Origin: Spirochaetales bacterium UBA6872
GTDB lineage: Bacteria; Spirochaetota; Spirochaetia; Sphaerochaetales; Sphaerochaetaceae
Length of the DNA: 50,525 bases
Direction of reading: 5' to 3'
NCBI GenBank assembly: GCA_002452215.1
Contig: DKCO01000057.1
Coordinates: forward strand, 1 to 50,525
Shown one piece after another: positions 42,286 to 50,374 of this stretch; position 1 is the stretch's first letter, and each line of letters begins with the position of its first letter. The translations under genes were made by a program, and so were the position numbers. The notes beneath the pieces were generated by a model. The model was not told where the DNA came from and made no database searches. It saw only the letters and a list, made by a program, of their open reading frames with translations.

Positions 42286-44550
42286 CTATTCAATCCTTCT
42301 AAGTATATAAAGCCTGGATTTGAAATCACCAAGGACTCTCATCCCATCTTCATATCCATTCCCTGAAAATTGCTCCGAAAGAGAGATTCCAGCCCATTTA
42401 AGAGCTGAACCTGATACAATATAACTCTCTGGCTCCTCATTGTATACAATACTTCCCGTACTTTCAGCAAGTTGTCTTTCCCTTGGATAAAAACGATAGT
42501 CAAAGTCTTCATTTGCGCAATCGATATACAACTTTTCAGCTGATGTATTGATCCTGACTTCCTTTTGGAAATAGAAAACAAGTATCAAAGACGAGTCCGG
42601 GGTGCTGATTGTCCAAACTCTTCTGTTCCCGCTTTCTTGTACTCTGAATATGCCAAATTGCAAGAGCGAGCGGTAACATTTATAAAATTCGCACTCTTTC
42701 TTATATGCGTCCATGGTTTTTCTGTCGATGTTTGTCCCATTGACAGAGTAGCTAAGTACTCCAAACAATGCACTTTCGAATCTTGTATCAAGATCTATCT
42801 CTCTGCGAGTATGAGCATTTGGAGAGCAGGATACAGATACTCCCATTACAGAAGTAGGATAAGCTATGGATGTTCCTTCCGTAATTGCCAATCTCTCAAC
42901 AGGATCTGAGCAATCGCTTGTCCAGATAGAAGGGCAATAGGAAAGAATTCCTAAATCAAATCGAGCACCTCCAGAGGCGCAACCTTCGATATATAGATTT
43001 GGGAAATGCAAAGTTAGAGTTCTCAAAATAGTATAGAGTCCTGTAATGTACTTATGAAAATACGAGCCGTAATCTCTCATATTTCCCTTATGGGAGAAGA
43101 TATCAGAGTATCTTCTATTCATGTCCCATTTTATATAATCTGCATGCGTTAGATCCACAATACGCTCTATTGTGCCTATTATCCATTCTTGGACATCTGG
43201 ATTTGCAAGATCCAGAAGTTGCTGATGTCTTCCTTCGGCATTTTCTTTTACGTTTTTCCCAATAATCCAATCTGGATGTTTTTTAGCAAGCTCGCTTTTT
43301 TCGCTTACAGCTTCCGGTTCCAGCCAGATGCCAAAAAGCATTCCATTCCTGTGTATCTCCGATGCCGACTCTGAAAGCCCAGAAGGAAATTTCATAGTAT
43401 CACAATACCAGTCTCCAAGACTCGATGTATCATCGTTTCTTGCCCCGAACCATCCATCGTCAATCACAATACCTTCCATGCCCATTTCCTTGGCATTTTT
43501 GACTATGGCTGAAAGCTTGTTCTCATCGATATCGAAGTAAAAGCCTTCCCATGTGTTGAACATCAAAGGCTTCATCCTGTCACGCCAGTTTCCGCGTCGT
43601 ATGTTGCTGTTTACAAACCTATGCGAAATATCTCTGACGCCATCGATTCCCTTATCGGAATATATCAGGACAGCCTCAGGACTTTCAAATATCTCATCAC
43701 TTTCAAGTTTCCATGAGAACATATCAGGATTTATGCCCCATACAATATGCGCAATTGAGTGGCTAGTTATCGAGACCGATGCTCTGTGTGCACCAGAGTA
43801 GACTAAGTTGAAAAGGTAAGTATCCTTATCTCTTCTTACTATGAAGGCAGGATTTGCTTCTGATGACGATTCAAGAGACCTTGATTCTACCATGTATGTT
43901 CCATCTGAAATCTCATGCGTCTTTATAAATCGCTCTCTTGCCCAATCGCCTTGGAATGTAGTCAGTTCTACTTTATCTGCCCTGATATCGATTTGTGATG
44001 ATGCAATAGATCGTATTGTTACAGCCTCTTTTGATTGGTTGACTATGATAGATCGTCTTGTAATCACATCAGAATCATTGAAGCTTGTATAAAGCAGCAT
44101 CAACATCAGACCGGAGTCTTTGTCTTTGAATTGGACTTCCAGAGTGTCTGCTTCGCTATCTGTTGCAACAGCTTGAGGTTGTGTCAATGTTGTAAATCTT
44201 TTAATCCCTTTGTAGACATCATATCCGCTATATATGAAATTCCCTGTTCTGATTCCATCTTCGCCGTAGCTTATCGATAAAAACGGTATTCTGAAATCGC
44301 CTTTCCCCTCTGTTGAAAACTCTAAGAGTGTGTCATTGAGGCTATAGTTAGGACTCTTTCTATCCGCGTATACTGAAAATACTGGTGCGACTAAATGCTT
44401 CTCTCTTATTGCTAGGATAGATGCTTGTATGTTCTTTAGTCTTTTTCCGTAATATATATGCTCAGCATGACCCGTTGGAAGTATAGAGAAGATATAGCTC
44501 GTATTTCTAGTTGCGATATGAAAAGTTCTGTCCTTTATGATTTCTATCAT
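42286..44550 (-). CDS. GH36 alpha-galactosidase
   Basis: 754 aa from the ATG at 44550 (GGAGAAG upstream; the TTG at 44565 is within that site). Hydrolyses alpha-1,6-galactosides such as melibiose and raffinose. The nucleophile is D476 in YIKWDMNRRYSD, and the acid/base region is IWTSDCSDPVERL. FNTWEGFYFDIDE, GIVIDDGWFGARNDDTSSLGDW and GIWLEPEAVS are family hallmarks. The size fits a full beta-sandwich, barrel and C-terminal domain. No signal peptide, so it acts on imported sugars. Upstream of gpsA, divergent from an unknown gene over 67 bp. Confidence 0.95.
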   Translation of the reverse strand: MIEIIKDRTFHIATRNTSYIFSILPTGHAEHIYYGKRLKNIQASILAIREKHLVAPVFSVYADRKSPNYSLNDTLLEFSTEGKGDFRIPFLSISYGEDGIRTGNFIYSGYDVYKGIKRFTTLTQPQAVATDSEADTLEVQFKDKDSGLMLMLLYTSFNDSDVITRRSIIVNQSKEAVTIRSIASSQIDIRADKVELTTFQGDWARERFIKTHEISDGTYMVESRSLESSSEANPAFIVRRDKDTYLFNLVYSGAHRASVSITSHSIAHIVWGINPDMFSWKLESDEIFESPEAVLIYSDKGIDGVRDISHRFVNSNIRRGNWRDRMKPLMFNTWEGFYFDIDENKLSAIVKNAKEMGMEGIVIDDGWFGARNDDTSSLGDWYCDTMKFPSGLSESASEIHRNGMLFGIWLEPEAVSEKSELAKKHPDWIIGKNVKENAEGRHQQLLDLANPDVQEWIIGTIERIVDLTHADYIKWDMNRRYSDIFSHKGNMRDYGSYFHKYITGLYTILRTLTLHFPNLYIEGCASGGARFDLGILSYCPSIWTSDCSDPVERLAITEGTSIAYPTSVMGVSVSCSPNAHTRREIDLDTRFESALFGVLSYSVNGTNIDRKTMDAYKKECEFYKCYRSLLQFGIFRVQESGNRRVWTISTPDSSLILVFYFQKEVRINTSAEKLYIDCANEDFDYRFYPRERQLAESTGSIVYNEEPESYIVSGSALKWAGISLSEQFSGNGYEDGMRVLGDFKSRLYILRRIE

Positions 44551-44617
44551 GGTATGCTTCTCCAAAATACTGTAGACTCTATCTATGATGATATAACAAG
44601 CATTGGGGGTTTGTCAC

Positions 44618-45805
44618 ATGGATATTAGAAGGCTAGCGCTCTGGGAAGGAAGATATGCTACATATATGTCGAATGGTTCTTTTTCTGTTGTTATAGAGGA
44701 CCAAGGCGAGGTTGCTGTAGAACTTTCTGCAAAGTTGCCAAATGGAGCAAGGATATCACCTTTGTCACTTCCTTACTTCAGAGGTACTGGATCTGGCGTC
44801 TTTTCGGATGAGAACCGCTCTTGGTGGGCAAGCAGGCAAGCTCTCTATCAAGCCGGAGGTGCCTATTTAAGCTTTCCTGAAAGCAATGAGGATATAGTTA
44901 CATCATCAAATACATACTGGATGCTAAGACGCTATGGCACAGAAGATGATTATAATGGTGTTTGGAAATATTCAGAGATGAAATCCAGGGAAGATGGAAA
45001 CAAATATCACCTGGGTAAAATCGATCTTATTTTGCCTAACCACAATATGCTTTACAGCGCAATCAGAATCACGAATACAGGAGAGTCTGAGCTAAGAGCA
45101 AATCCTGCATGGTATTCCATGCTTTCATCGCCCTTAGTTGAAAGCGGAACAATGATTAACACTGATGCACGTTTCTTTTCTGCATATTCGTTGAACAGAA
45201 GAGAATCAGGCAAGAATAGATTTGATTCTGGAAGAGTTTTTGATGAACTGAAGAAAGCACCTCTTGCAACGGGAGGAACAGCAGATGCCTCCGTTGTACC
45301 AAATACTCCAACAGGAACATATGATTTCATTATAGGAAAACTTTCAAATGAAGGGGCTGGCAATTGGATAACTGTAATAAACCCTCGTTCCCAACTGGTT
45401 TATATAACATATTCGCCAAAAGCCATAAATGATGATGAATACGATTTCCCGAATGCTGCTATATGCGAAAACTACTATGGGAGGATGGACGCTCCTTGGG
45501 CTCTTTTTGATGGTGCTACACCTATTGTGCAATCTTTGACAGTTGGATTTAACTCAGGACCAAAAGGAACCAGAAACCTTTCCATCGCTCCAGGAAAATC
45601 AAAGACAATACTCATTGCAAACGGTTTTTACAGCTATGACAACCCCAGAATTGGAATGGGTTTTTATTCAAACGAGATATCTGCGGACGGATTTTGCCTT
45701 AAGCGTACAAAGAGCTATGCATTTCTTTCTGCCGATACAGCATTCAAAACCTTAAGGAAGATATCGAAAAGGATATTCTTCCTTGGTTCGGATTATCACG
45801 ATTAG
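44618..45805 (+). CDS. Uncharacterised protein beside the alpha-galactosidase
   Basis: 395 aa from the ATG at 44618 (GGGGG upstream); a TTG at 44603 is less likely. No signal peptide or membrane segment. The sequence is beta-rich and aromatic (RLALWEGRYATYMSNGSFS, YSAIRITNTGESELRANPAWYSML) with the look of a carbohydrate-active beta-sandwich such as the galactose-mutarotase superfold, but I cannot name a family. Divergent arrangement with GH36 suggests a shared sugar response. Its last 4 bp overlap the convergent outer-membrane protein gene. Confidence 0.7.
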   Translation: MDIRRLALWEGRYATYMSNGSFSVVIEDQGEVAVELSAKLPNGARISPLSLPYFRGTGSGVFSDENRSWWASRQALYQAGGAYLSFPESNEDIVTSSNTYWMLRRYGTEDDYNGVWKYSEMKSREDGNKYHLGKIDLILPNHNMLYSAIRITNTGESELRANPAWYSMLSSPLVESGTMINTDARFFSAYSLNRRESGKNRFDSGRVFDELKKAPLATGGTADASVVPNTPTGTYDFIIGKLSNEGAGNWITVINPRSQLVYITYSPKAINDDEYDFPNAAICENYYGRMDAPWALFDGATPIVQSLTVGFNSGPKGTRNLSIAPGKSKTILIANGFYSYDNPRIGMGFYSNEISADGFCLKRTKSYAFLSADTAFKTLRKISKRIFFLGSDYHD

Positions 45806-46374
45806 TAGATATTGTAGAATACTTCAGCTATTTCAGCAAAATCACCACCTCTGTAAGTAAAGCCAACATAGCCAAGAATGTCAGCACAGAAATCTTGGCC
45901 ACTTTTTTTGCTTGTAAGCTCTGTAAACATCAAATAAGTGGTTGTTCCAAATGTTATTCCGAAGCTCTTTGACGAGCCAAGGAAGATTGAATGGTTCAAA
46001 TCAAGTCCAAGTCCAAAGCCACAATACTCATAAGCATTTATCTCTGTGTAAATGGCTGGCGCAATTGTGAAGACAAGGAAGTTTGATGGGTTGAATGCGA
46101 ATCCCAATGATGGTCCAATCATTGTTCCTGCTGATAGATTTGTGCTGTCAGATTCAAATTGAAGACTGCCATCTATGTGTGAGTTGAGTCCAAAGTAAGT
46201 CTTGCTACCTAGTGATGCCATGTATTGGTAAGATGTATTGAAGCCAAAGGATGGCGAGTCGCTTACAGAGGAAAAACCTCCTGTGAAACTTAAAGTCAAG
46301 TAATCGATATCAGCAAAAACAAGCGATGAAGAACAAACAATTACAAGTAATAGAAGCAAAATAATCCTTTTCAT
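45802..46374 (-). CDS. Small predicted outer-membrane beta-barrel protein
   Basis: 190 aa. Signal peptide of about 21 residues (ILLLLLVIVCSSSLVFA), then about eight amphipathic strands with Gly/aromatic alternation (YLTLSFTGGFSS, YFGLNSHIDGSLQF, GPSLGFAFNP, GFGLGLDLNHSI) and a C-terminal aromatic residue (FYNIY). It fits an eight-strand OmpW/OmpX-like barrel and implies an outer membrane. TTGACA-17-TAATCT sits 6 nt before the ATG with no Shine-Dalgarno site. Confidence 0.78.
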   Translation of the reverse strand: MKRIILLLLLVIVCSSSLVFADIDYLTLSFTGGFSSVSDSPSFGFNTSYQYMASLGSKTYFGLNSHIDGSLQFESDSTNLSAGTMIGPSLGFAFNPSNFLVFTIAPAIYTEINAYEYCGFGLGLDLNHSIFLGSSKSFGITFGTTTYLMFTELTSKKSGQDFCADILGYVGFTYRGGDFAEIAEVFYNIY

Positions 46375-46380
46375 GCTGTA

Positions 46381-46409
46381 AGATTAAACTTGCATAAAGG
46401 CGTTGTCAA
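46381..46409 (-). promoter_or_regulatory. Promoter of the small OMP gene, leaderless type
   Basis: Minus strand: perfect TTGACA (46409-46404), exactly 17 nt, TAATCT (46386-46381), then 6 nt to the ATG at 46374. One of the clearest leaderless cases in the window. Confidence 0.75.
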
Positions 46410-46485
46410 ATAGGATTTGGAAATATAAAAAAGACATTAAGCTTTGTTTTTTGCAATGAGATTATCAATGCAAGGTGATTTGCTC

Positions 46486-46514
46486 TTGAAATTATCTTGC
46501 TACTTTGCTAATTT
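46486..46514 (+). promoter_or_regulatory. tRNA-Cys promoter
   Basis: TTGAAA (46486-46491), 17 nt, TAATTT (46509-46514), about 11 nt before the mature tRNA 5' end. Confidence 0.6.
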
Positions 46515-46525
46515 ATTGCAGTAAT

Positions 46526-46599
46526 GGTGCTGTGCCCGAGTGGCCTAAGGGGACGGTCTGCAAAACCGTTTTTCATCGGTTCGAATCCGATCGGCACCT
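46526..46599 (+). tRNA. tRNA-Cys (anticodon GCA)
   Basis: Acceptor GGTGCTG/CGGCACC with U discriminator, anticodon stem ACGGT/ACCGT with loop CTGCAAA (GCA), T arm ATCGG-TTCGAAT-CCGAT. 74 nt, no encoded CCA. Confidence 0.97.
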
Positions 46600-46603
46600 T
46601 TTG

Positions 46604-46632
46604 ACTCCTTGCTAAATGCTTGGAGTTTTTTT
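46604..46632 (+). terminator. Terminator after tRNA-Cys
   Basis: ACTCC (46604-46608) and GGAGT (46622-46626), with an inner GC/GC pair across a T-T mismatch, then a run of T. Confidence 0.6.
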
Positions 46633-46656
46633 ATTCAGCAGAAGTTTATTTATTCA

Positions 46657-46665
46657 TGTTATCAT
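46657..46665 (+). promoter_or_regulatory. Extended -10 promoter of the FAD oxidoreductase, leaderless type
   Basis: TGT-TATCAT (46657-46665) and 7 nt to the ATG at 46673. No Shine-Dalgarno site and no clear -35; the TG extension may compensate. Confidence 0.5.
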
Positions 46666-46672
46666 TTATTGT

Positions 46673-47791
46673 ATGGTAGCAGATGTTGTAATAATCGGGG
46701 CAGGTATTGCTGGCGTACAAGCTGCAACTACTTTGTCTTCTCTTGGCAAGAAAACAATCTTGATTACGAATGAAATGTATGAACCGTATTATCGGATGCG
46801 ACTTTGCGAGATTGTCTCAGGAGGAGAGCCATTATCGATAGCCATTCATCCATACTCATGGTATGAAGATAAAGGTATATCGCTTGTATATGGCAATGTC
46901 GTCGCAATAGATAAGAACAAGCATATTTTAAAGCTTGAAGATGGCAATGATATTTCTTATTCGACACTCATAGTTGCAAGCGGTGCAAATGCCTTCTCTT
47001 TCCCTGTAAAAGGAGCCGAAGGAAAGATCCACGTTTTAAGAAGCATGGATGATGCTCTTTCTTTGCGCTCGAAGCTTCCAAAGATAAAAAGTCTTGCAAT
47101 CATTGGAGGTGGTACTCTAGGCATCGAAGCTGCTTGGGTTATAAAAGATAGTTTTGATATATCTGTGAATGTCATAGAGGGCAATTATATCTTATCGAAG
47201 ATGATCGATAAGGATTCTGCAAAGATATTGAAAGAGCATTTATGTAGCAAAGGAATAAAGATCTTCGAGAACGAAAAGGCGGAAGAATACAAAGATGGTG
47301 CGCTTGTTTTGCAATCTGGTGCACGTGTTGATGCTGATTTGATTCTTGAAGCAATTGGAGTGCGTCCATGTGTATCTTTCTTACAAGAGAAAACAGCAAA
47401 CAGTAGCGCAATCATTGTAGACGATAGCCTCAGGACCAGCGATAAAGATATTTTCGCAATCGGAGATGCCATTGAATTTGATGGCATGAGGTTCTCTCTT
47501 GCGATGTACGCTCGGGAGCAAGGAATTTTTGTTGCTAATGAGATAGCATCTGGCATTGGAAAGTATATCCCGTCAGAGATATTCTCCTCTCTGAAAATCG
47601 GTGGAATTGATATATCGTTTTTGGGAAAGATGGAAGGCGAGAGCAAGGTTATAGAAAATGGCAATAGCAGGATTGTTGCTTTTGTCTCTGATGGAGTCGT
47701 GAATGGTATTTCTTTGATCAATGCAAAGGCCTTCATCTCTAGAGCTAGAGAGGCAATTGGAAAGACATTCAATGTGAAGGATTTCGAGTAG
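46673..47791 (+). CDS. FAD/NAD(P)H-dependent oxidoreductase
   Basis: 372 aa from the ATG at 46673; the extra 19 codons upstream overlap the tRNA-Cys terminator and promoter. Two dinucleotide motifs: FAD-binding VVIIGAGIAGVQAA (4-17) and NAD(P)-binding LAIIGGGTLGIEAAW (about 143-157). The second FAD motif DIFAIGDAIEF is near 261-271. It lacks a CxxC redox pair, so it belongs with the rubredoxin/nitrite reductase-type Pyr_redox_2 group and probably reduces rubredoxin or detoxifies oxygen species. Monocistronic. Confidence 0.85.
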   Translation: MVADVVIIGAGIAGVQAATTLSSLGKKTILITNEMYEPYYRMRLCEIVSGGEPLSIAIHPYSWYEDKGISLVYGNVVAIDKNKHILKLEDGNDISYSTLIVASGANAFSFPVKGAEGKIHVLRSMDDALSLRSKLPKIKSLAIIGGGTLGIEAAWVIKDSFDISVNVIEGNYILSKMIDKDSAKILKEHLCSKGIKIFENEKAEEYKDGALVLQSGARVDADLILEAIGVRPCVSFLQEKTANSSAIIVDDSLRTSDKDIFAIGDAIEFDGMRFSLAMYAREQGIFVANEIASGIGKYIPSEIFSSLKIGGIDISFLGKMEGESKVIENGNSRIVAFVSDGVVNGISLINAKAFISRAREAIGKTFNVKDFE

Positions 47792-47838
47792 AAAAGACTT
47801 GCCGACTGCTCAAAACGAGAGAGAAGCGGTGAGAGTTG

Positions 47839-47868
47839 CAAAATGGTAGCTCAGAAGTTGGCTACCAT
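47839..47868 (-). terminator. Terminator of the sugar isomerase gene
   Basis: ATGGTAGC (47843-47850) and GCTACCAT (47861-47868) form a perfect 8-bp stem, followed on the minus strand by TTTTGC. It lies 6 bp past the isomerase stop. Confidence 0.7.
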
Positions 47869-47874
47869 CATAAA

Positions 47875-48756
47875 TCAGAAGCTTTGCAAGATCCTTGTTG
47901 TCTCTTTTACTGTGTCAGGGTTCAGGTTTTCAAGAGTGATAGGTACATCTATTTCTCTTCTTTTCAACTCTTCTATGAAGCCTTGCCAATCGAAGACGCC
48001 AGTCAAAGCTGGTATGTTACCGATCTTATGGCCATCGATTTCAGATAGCTTGTAGTCTTTGCAATGTATTGCAACAAGCCTGTCGCCATATAAATCCAAG
48101 ATAGGTGAGTAGAACTTTCTTATAGCTTCTTTCGATGGTTTTGATAGCGCAACTCCATCCTCTTCTTTTATCCCATCATATGGAACAAGGTTTATAGGAT
48201 CGAAAAGCATCTTCAAGTGCTTTGATGGAAACTTTTCAAGCATTTTTGCAACACGTTCTGCAGATGAGATCGTGTGCTCATGGCTCACAGCCTCTATCGT
48301 GCACCATGCATCGTACTTTGCAGCAGCATCAACCATTTCAGACAGTCCGCGATAGAACATCTCTATGTATGTTGGCTCTGATGTTTCAAGGCTATAGCCA
48401 CCTTTCGGGTTCCTTGTGCCTGTTTCTGTTGCGATGATTTTTGAGCCAAACGCTTTATTTAGCGCTAGCGTTTTCTTGAATCTCTCTATATCGGATTTCC
48501 TCTTCTCTTCATCTGGATGAGTCGGCTGTATATAGCATCCTACTATTGCAATTTTCACTCCATGCGAAGAAAGAGCTTCTCTTATGTTGTTTATGTATTC
48601 TTCATCCCATTCTTGCCACGGTTTGGAATTTGGTATTGCTTTTTTCAATGCAAGTTGAATGAAAGAGGAAGTAAAATCCTTCTCTATTCGTATCGCTAAA
48701 TCCTCGACAGTGTCGAACGCTCCGAAATCATGTGCCCTAAATCCAATTCTTGCCAT
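47875..48756 (-). CDS. Xylose isomerase-like sugar phosphate isomerase/epimerase
   Basis: 293 aa TIM-barrel protein of the AP-endonuclease-2/xylose-isomerase-like family. Metal-binding residues are visible: Glu in ATETGTRN, Glu in CTIEAVSHEH, Asp in LFDPINLV, His in VAIHCKDYK and Glu in ITLENL. The ATG at 48756 is used because the longer frame to 48795 lacks a start signal and TATAGA lies 9 nt before this ATG. Divergent from the GH28 gene, which suggests a role in uronate or pectin-sugar use (inference). Confidence 0.85.
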   Translation of the reverse strand: MARIGFRAHDFGAFDTVEDLAIRIEKDFTSSFIQLALKKAIPNSKPWQEWDEEYINNIREALSSHGVKIAIVGCYIQPTHPDEEKRKSDIERFKKTLALNKAFGSKIIATETGTRNPKGGYSLETSEPTYIEMFYRGLSEMVDAAAKYDAWCTIEAVSHEHTISSAERVAKMLEKFPSKHLKMLFDPINLVPYDGIKEEDGVALSKPSKEAIRKFYSPILDLYGDRLVAIHCKDYKLSEIDGHKIGNIPALTGVFDWQGFIEELKRREIDVPITLENLNPDTVKETTRILQSF

Positions 48757-48765
48757 GTGATGAAG

Positions 48766-48774
48766 TCTATAGCA
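48766..48774 (-). promoter_or_regulatory. Extended -10 promoter of the isomerase gene
   Basis: Minus strand TGC-TATAGA, with TTGTTC 18 nt upstream of the -10. Nine nt separate the box from the ATG and there is no Shine-Dalgarno site. Confidence 0.45.
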
Positions 48775-48878
48775 TTGGCGAGATAAATGGAACAATGATA
48801 TCGCTAAATTGCAAAAGTATGTTTGTTTTGGATTCGATAGAACATTTAAAATCTAAAATATGGATTATTGGAGGCATT

Positions 48879-50231
48879 ATGAGCAATATAAAGACATATG
48901 ATTTGATTGAGCTTGAACCAAAAGATGGTGATATGCAATGTATTTTGCAAGATAGTCTTAATATCGCAAGCCATGTTGTTCTTTTGAGTGGAGTATATAA
49001 AACAGGGCCTTTGGAGATCCCTTCAGATACAACTTTTGAAATAAGGGAAAGTGCAACTTTGAAGTTCATTCCAGACTTTGATATCTACCCGCCAGTCTTC
49101 TCTAGATGGGAAGGTGAGAAATGCTGGTGCATGCATCCTTGTCTTTGGGTTGACAATGCAAAAAATGTATCGATAAAAGGACCTGGCACAATCGATGGCT
49201 CTGGAGAGCCGTGGTGGCAAGAGCGCAACAAAAAGCGCGCAAGAGGAGAAGCGGAACCAAAGCTGGATATAGAGAAGAGGCTTGCAATGATGAACCCTGA
49301 CTATAGAAATCAACCAAGCGGTGGAGGAGGGCGCCAGAATCAATTTTTGAGGCCGCCGTTATTGCAAATAAAAAATAGCAATAATGTCCTGGTCGATGGC
49401 ATTACTATAACCGATTCTCCGTTCTGGACCTTGCACACTATATTCTCAAAGAACATTTCGATTAGGAATGTGTATATCAAGAATCCTCAATATGCACCAA
49501 ATACAGATGGAATAGATATCGAATCATCTAGTGATGTCATTGTGGAAAACACTACTGTAGATGTAGGAGACGATGGAATTGCGTTGAAATCAGGCTCAGG
49601 ACCTGATGGGATCAAGGATGATATTCCAACAGAGAATGTTATCATAAGGGGATGTGTTGTAAAATCGGCTCATGGAGGTGCTGTAATTGGATCAGAGACA
49701 GCTGGTGGTATAAACAATATCCATGTTGATGATTGCCTCTTTGATGGGACTGACAGAGGAATAAGGATAAAGACAAGAAGAGGAAGGGGCGGTGTTATTC
49801 ACGACTTGTTCTTCAAGAATCTGACGATGAAGGATAATCTATGCCCATTTGTCATAAATACGTACTACAGATGCGGAACAGATAAGAAGGAGCTTTTTTC
49901 ATTGGAGAAAATGCAAGTCACAGAAGAGACTCCACGGCTATTCAATGTTTTTCTGGAAAATTGCAACGCAACAGGAAGTAAAAGCTCTGCTGGCATGATT
50001 GTTGGGCTACCGGAAAGCCCAGTTGAAAATGTAGAGATCAAGAATTGCTCGTTCAAGGTATCAAAAAGTGCAAATCGTAGTATAGATGAGTCAGATATGT
50101 ACTTAGGGCTTCCAACTCCAACATCACGAGGTTTTAGGATAAGATATGCCACCGATGTTTCCTTGGACAATCTTTATGTTGAAACAAATGGTGAAAAAAT
50201 ATTGATCGAAGATGGCGTTTCATTCAAATAA
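48879..50231 (+). CDS. GH28 polygalacturonase-type glycoside hydrolase (cytosolic)
   Basis: 450 aa from the ATG at 48879, chosen for TTGGAGG 4-5 nt upstream; the longer frame to 48750 runs over the divergent promoter. Right-handed beta-helix with the four GH28 signatures: NTDGIDIE (D210), DDGIALKSG (D231, D232), AHGGAVIGSE (H265, in the place of GHG) and R296-I-K298. No signal peptide, so it probably splits oligogalacturonides after import and not polymeric pectin. Divergent from the isomerase gene. Confidence 0.93.
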   Translation: MSNIKTYDLIELEPKDGDMQCILQDSLNIASHVVLLSGVYKTGPLEIPSDTTFEIRESATLKFIPDFDIYPPVFSRWEGEKCWCMHPCLWVDNAKNVSIKGPGTIDGSGEPWWQERNKKRARGEAEPKLDIEKRLAMMNPDYRNQPSGGGGRQNQFLRPPLLQIKNSNNVLVDGITITDSPFWTLHTIFSKNISIRNVYIKNPQYAPNTDGIDIESSSDVIVENTTVDVGDDGIALKSGSGPDGIKDDIPTENVIIRGCVVKSAHGGAVIGSETAGGINNIHVDDCLFDGTDRGIRIKTRRGRGGVIHDLFFKNLTMKDNLCPFVINTYYRCGTDKKELFSLEKMQVTEETPRLFNVFLENCNATGSKSSAGMIVGLPESPVENVEIKNCSFKVSKSANRSIDESDMYLGLPTPTSRGFRIRYATDVSLDNLYVETNGEKILIEDGVSFK

Positions 50232-50241
50232 TTTCAATATG

Positions 50242-50300
50242 ATATCCTATTATGGTCATTAATAAGATGATTTTTATACTTATGTCGACTAATAGGATAT
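50242..50300. repeat. Nested inverted repeat after the GH28 gene
   Basis: ATATCCTATTA (50242-50252) and TAATAGGATAT (50290-50300) are perfect 11-bp inverted copies. Inside them ATAAG/CTTAT (50262-50266/50279-50283) forms a second stem. Followed on the plus strand by TTTTTG, so it may be an AT-rich terminator of the GH28 transcript. Confidence 0.5.
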
Positions 50301-50323
50301 TTTTGTGAAATCTAAAAAAATTC

Positions 50324-50360
50324 AACTTAAAAAGATGAAGGCAATGCTCATGCAATGCCT
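50324..50360 (-). terminator. Terminator of the Rpn-type gene
   Basis: Minus strand AGGCATTGC-ATGA-GCATTGCCT, 8 of 9 pairs, then TCATCTTTTTAAG. It lies 15 bp past the stop codon of the edge gene. Confidence 0.65.
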
Positions 50361-50374
50361 CCTGATATAAAAGT

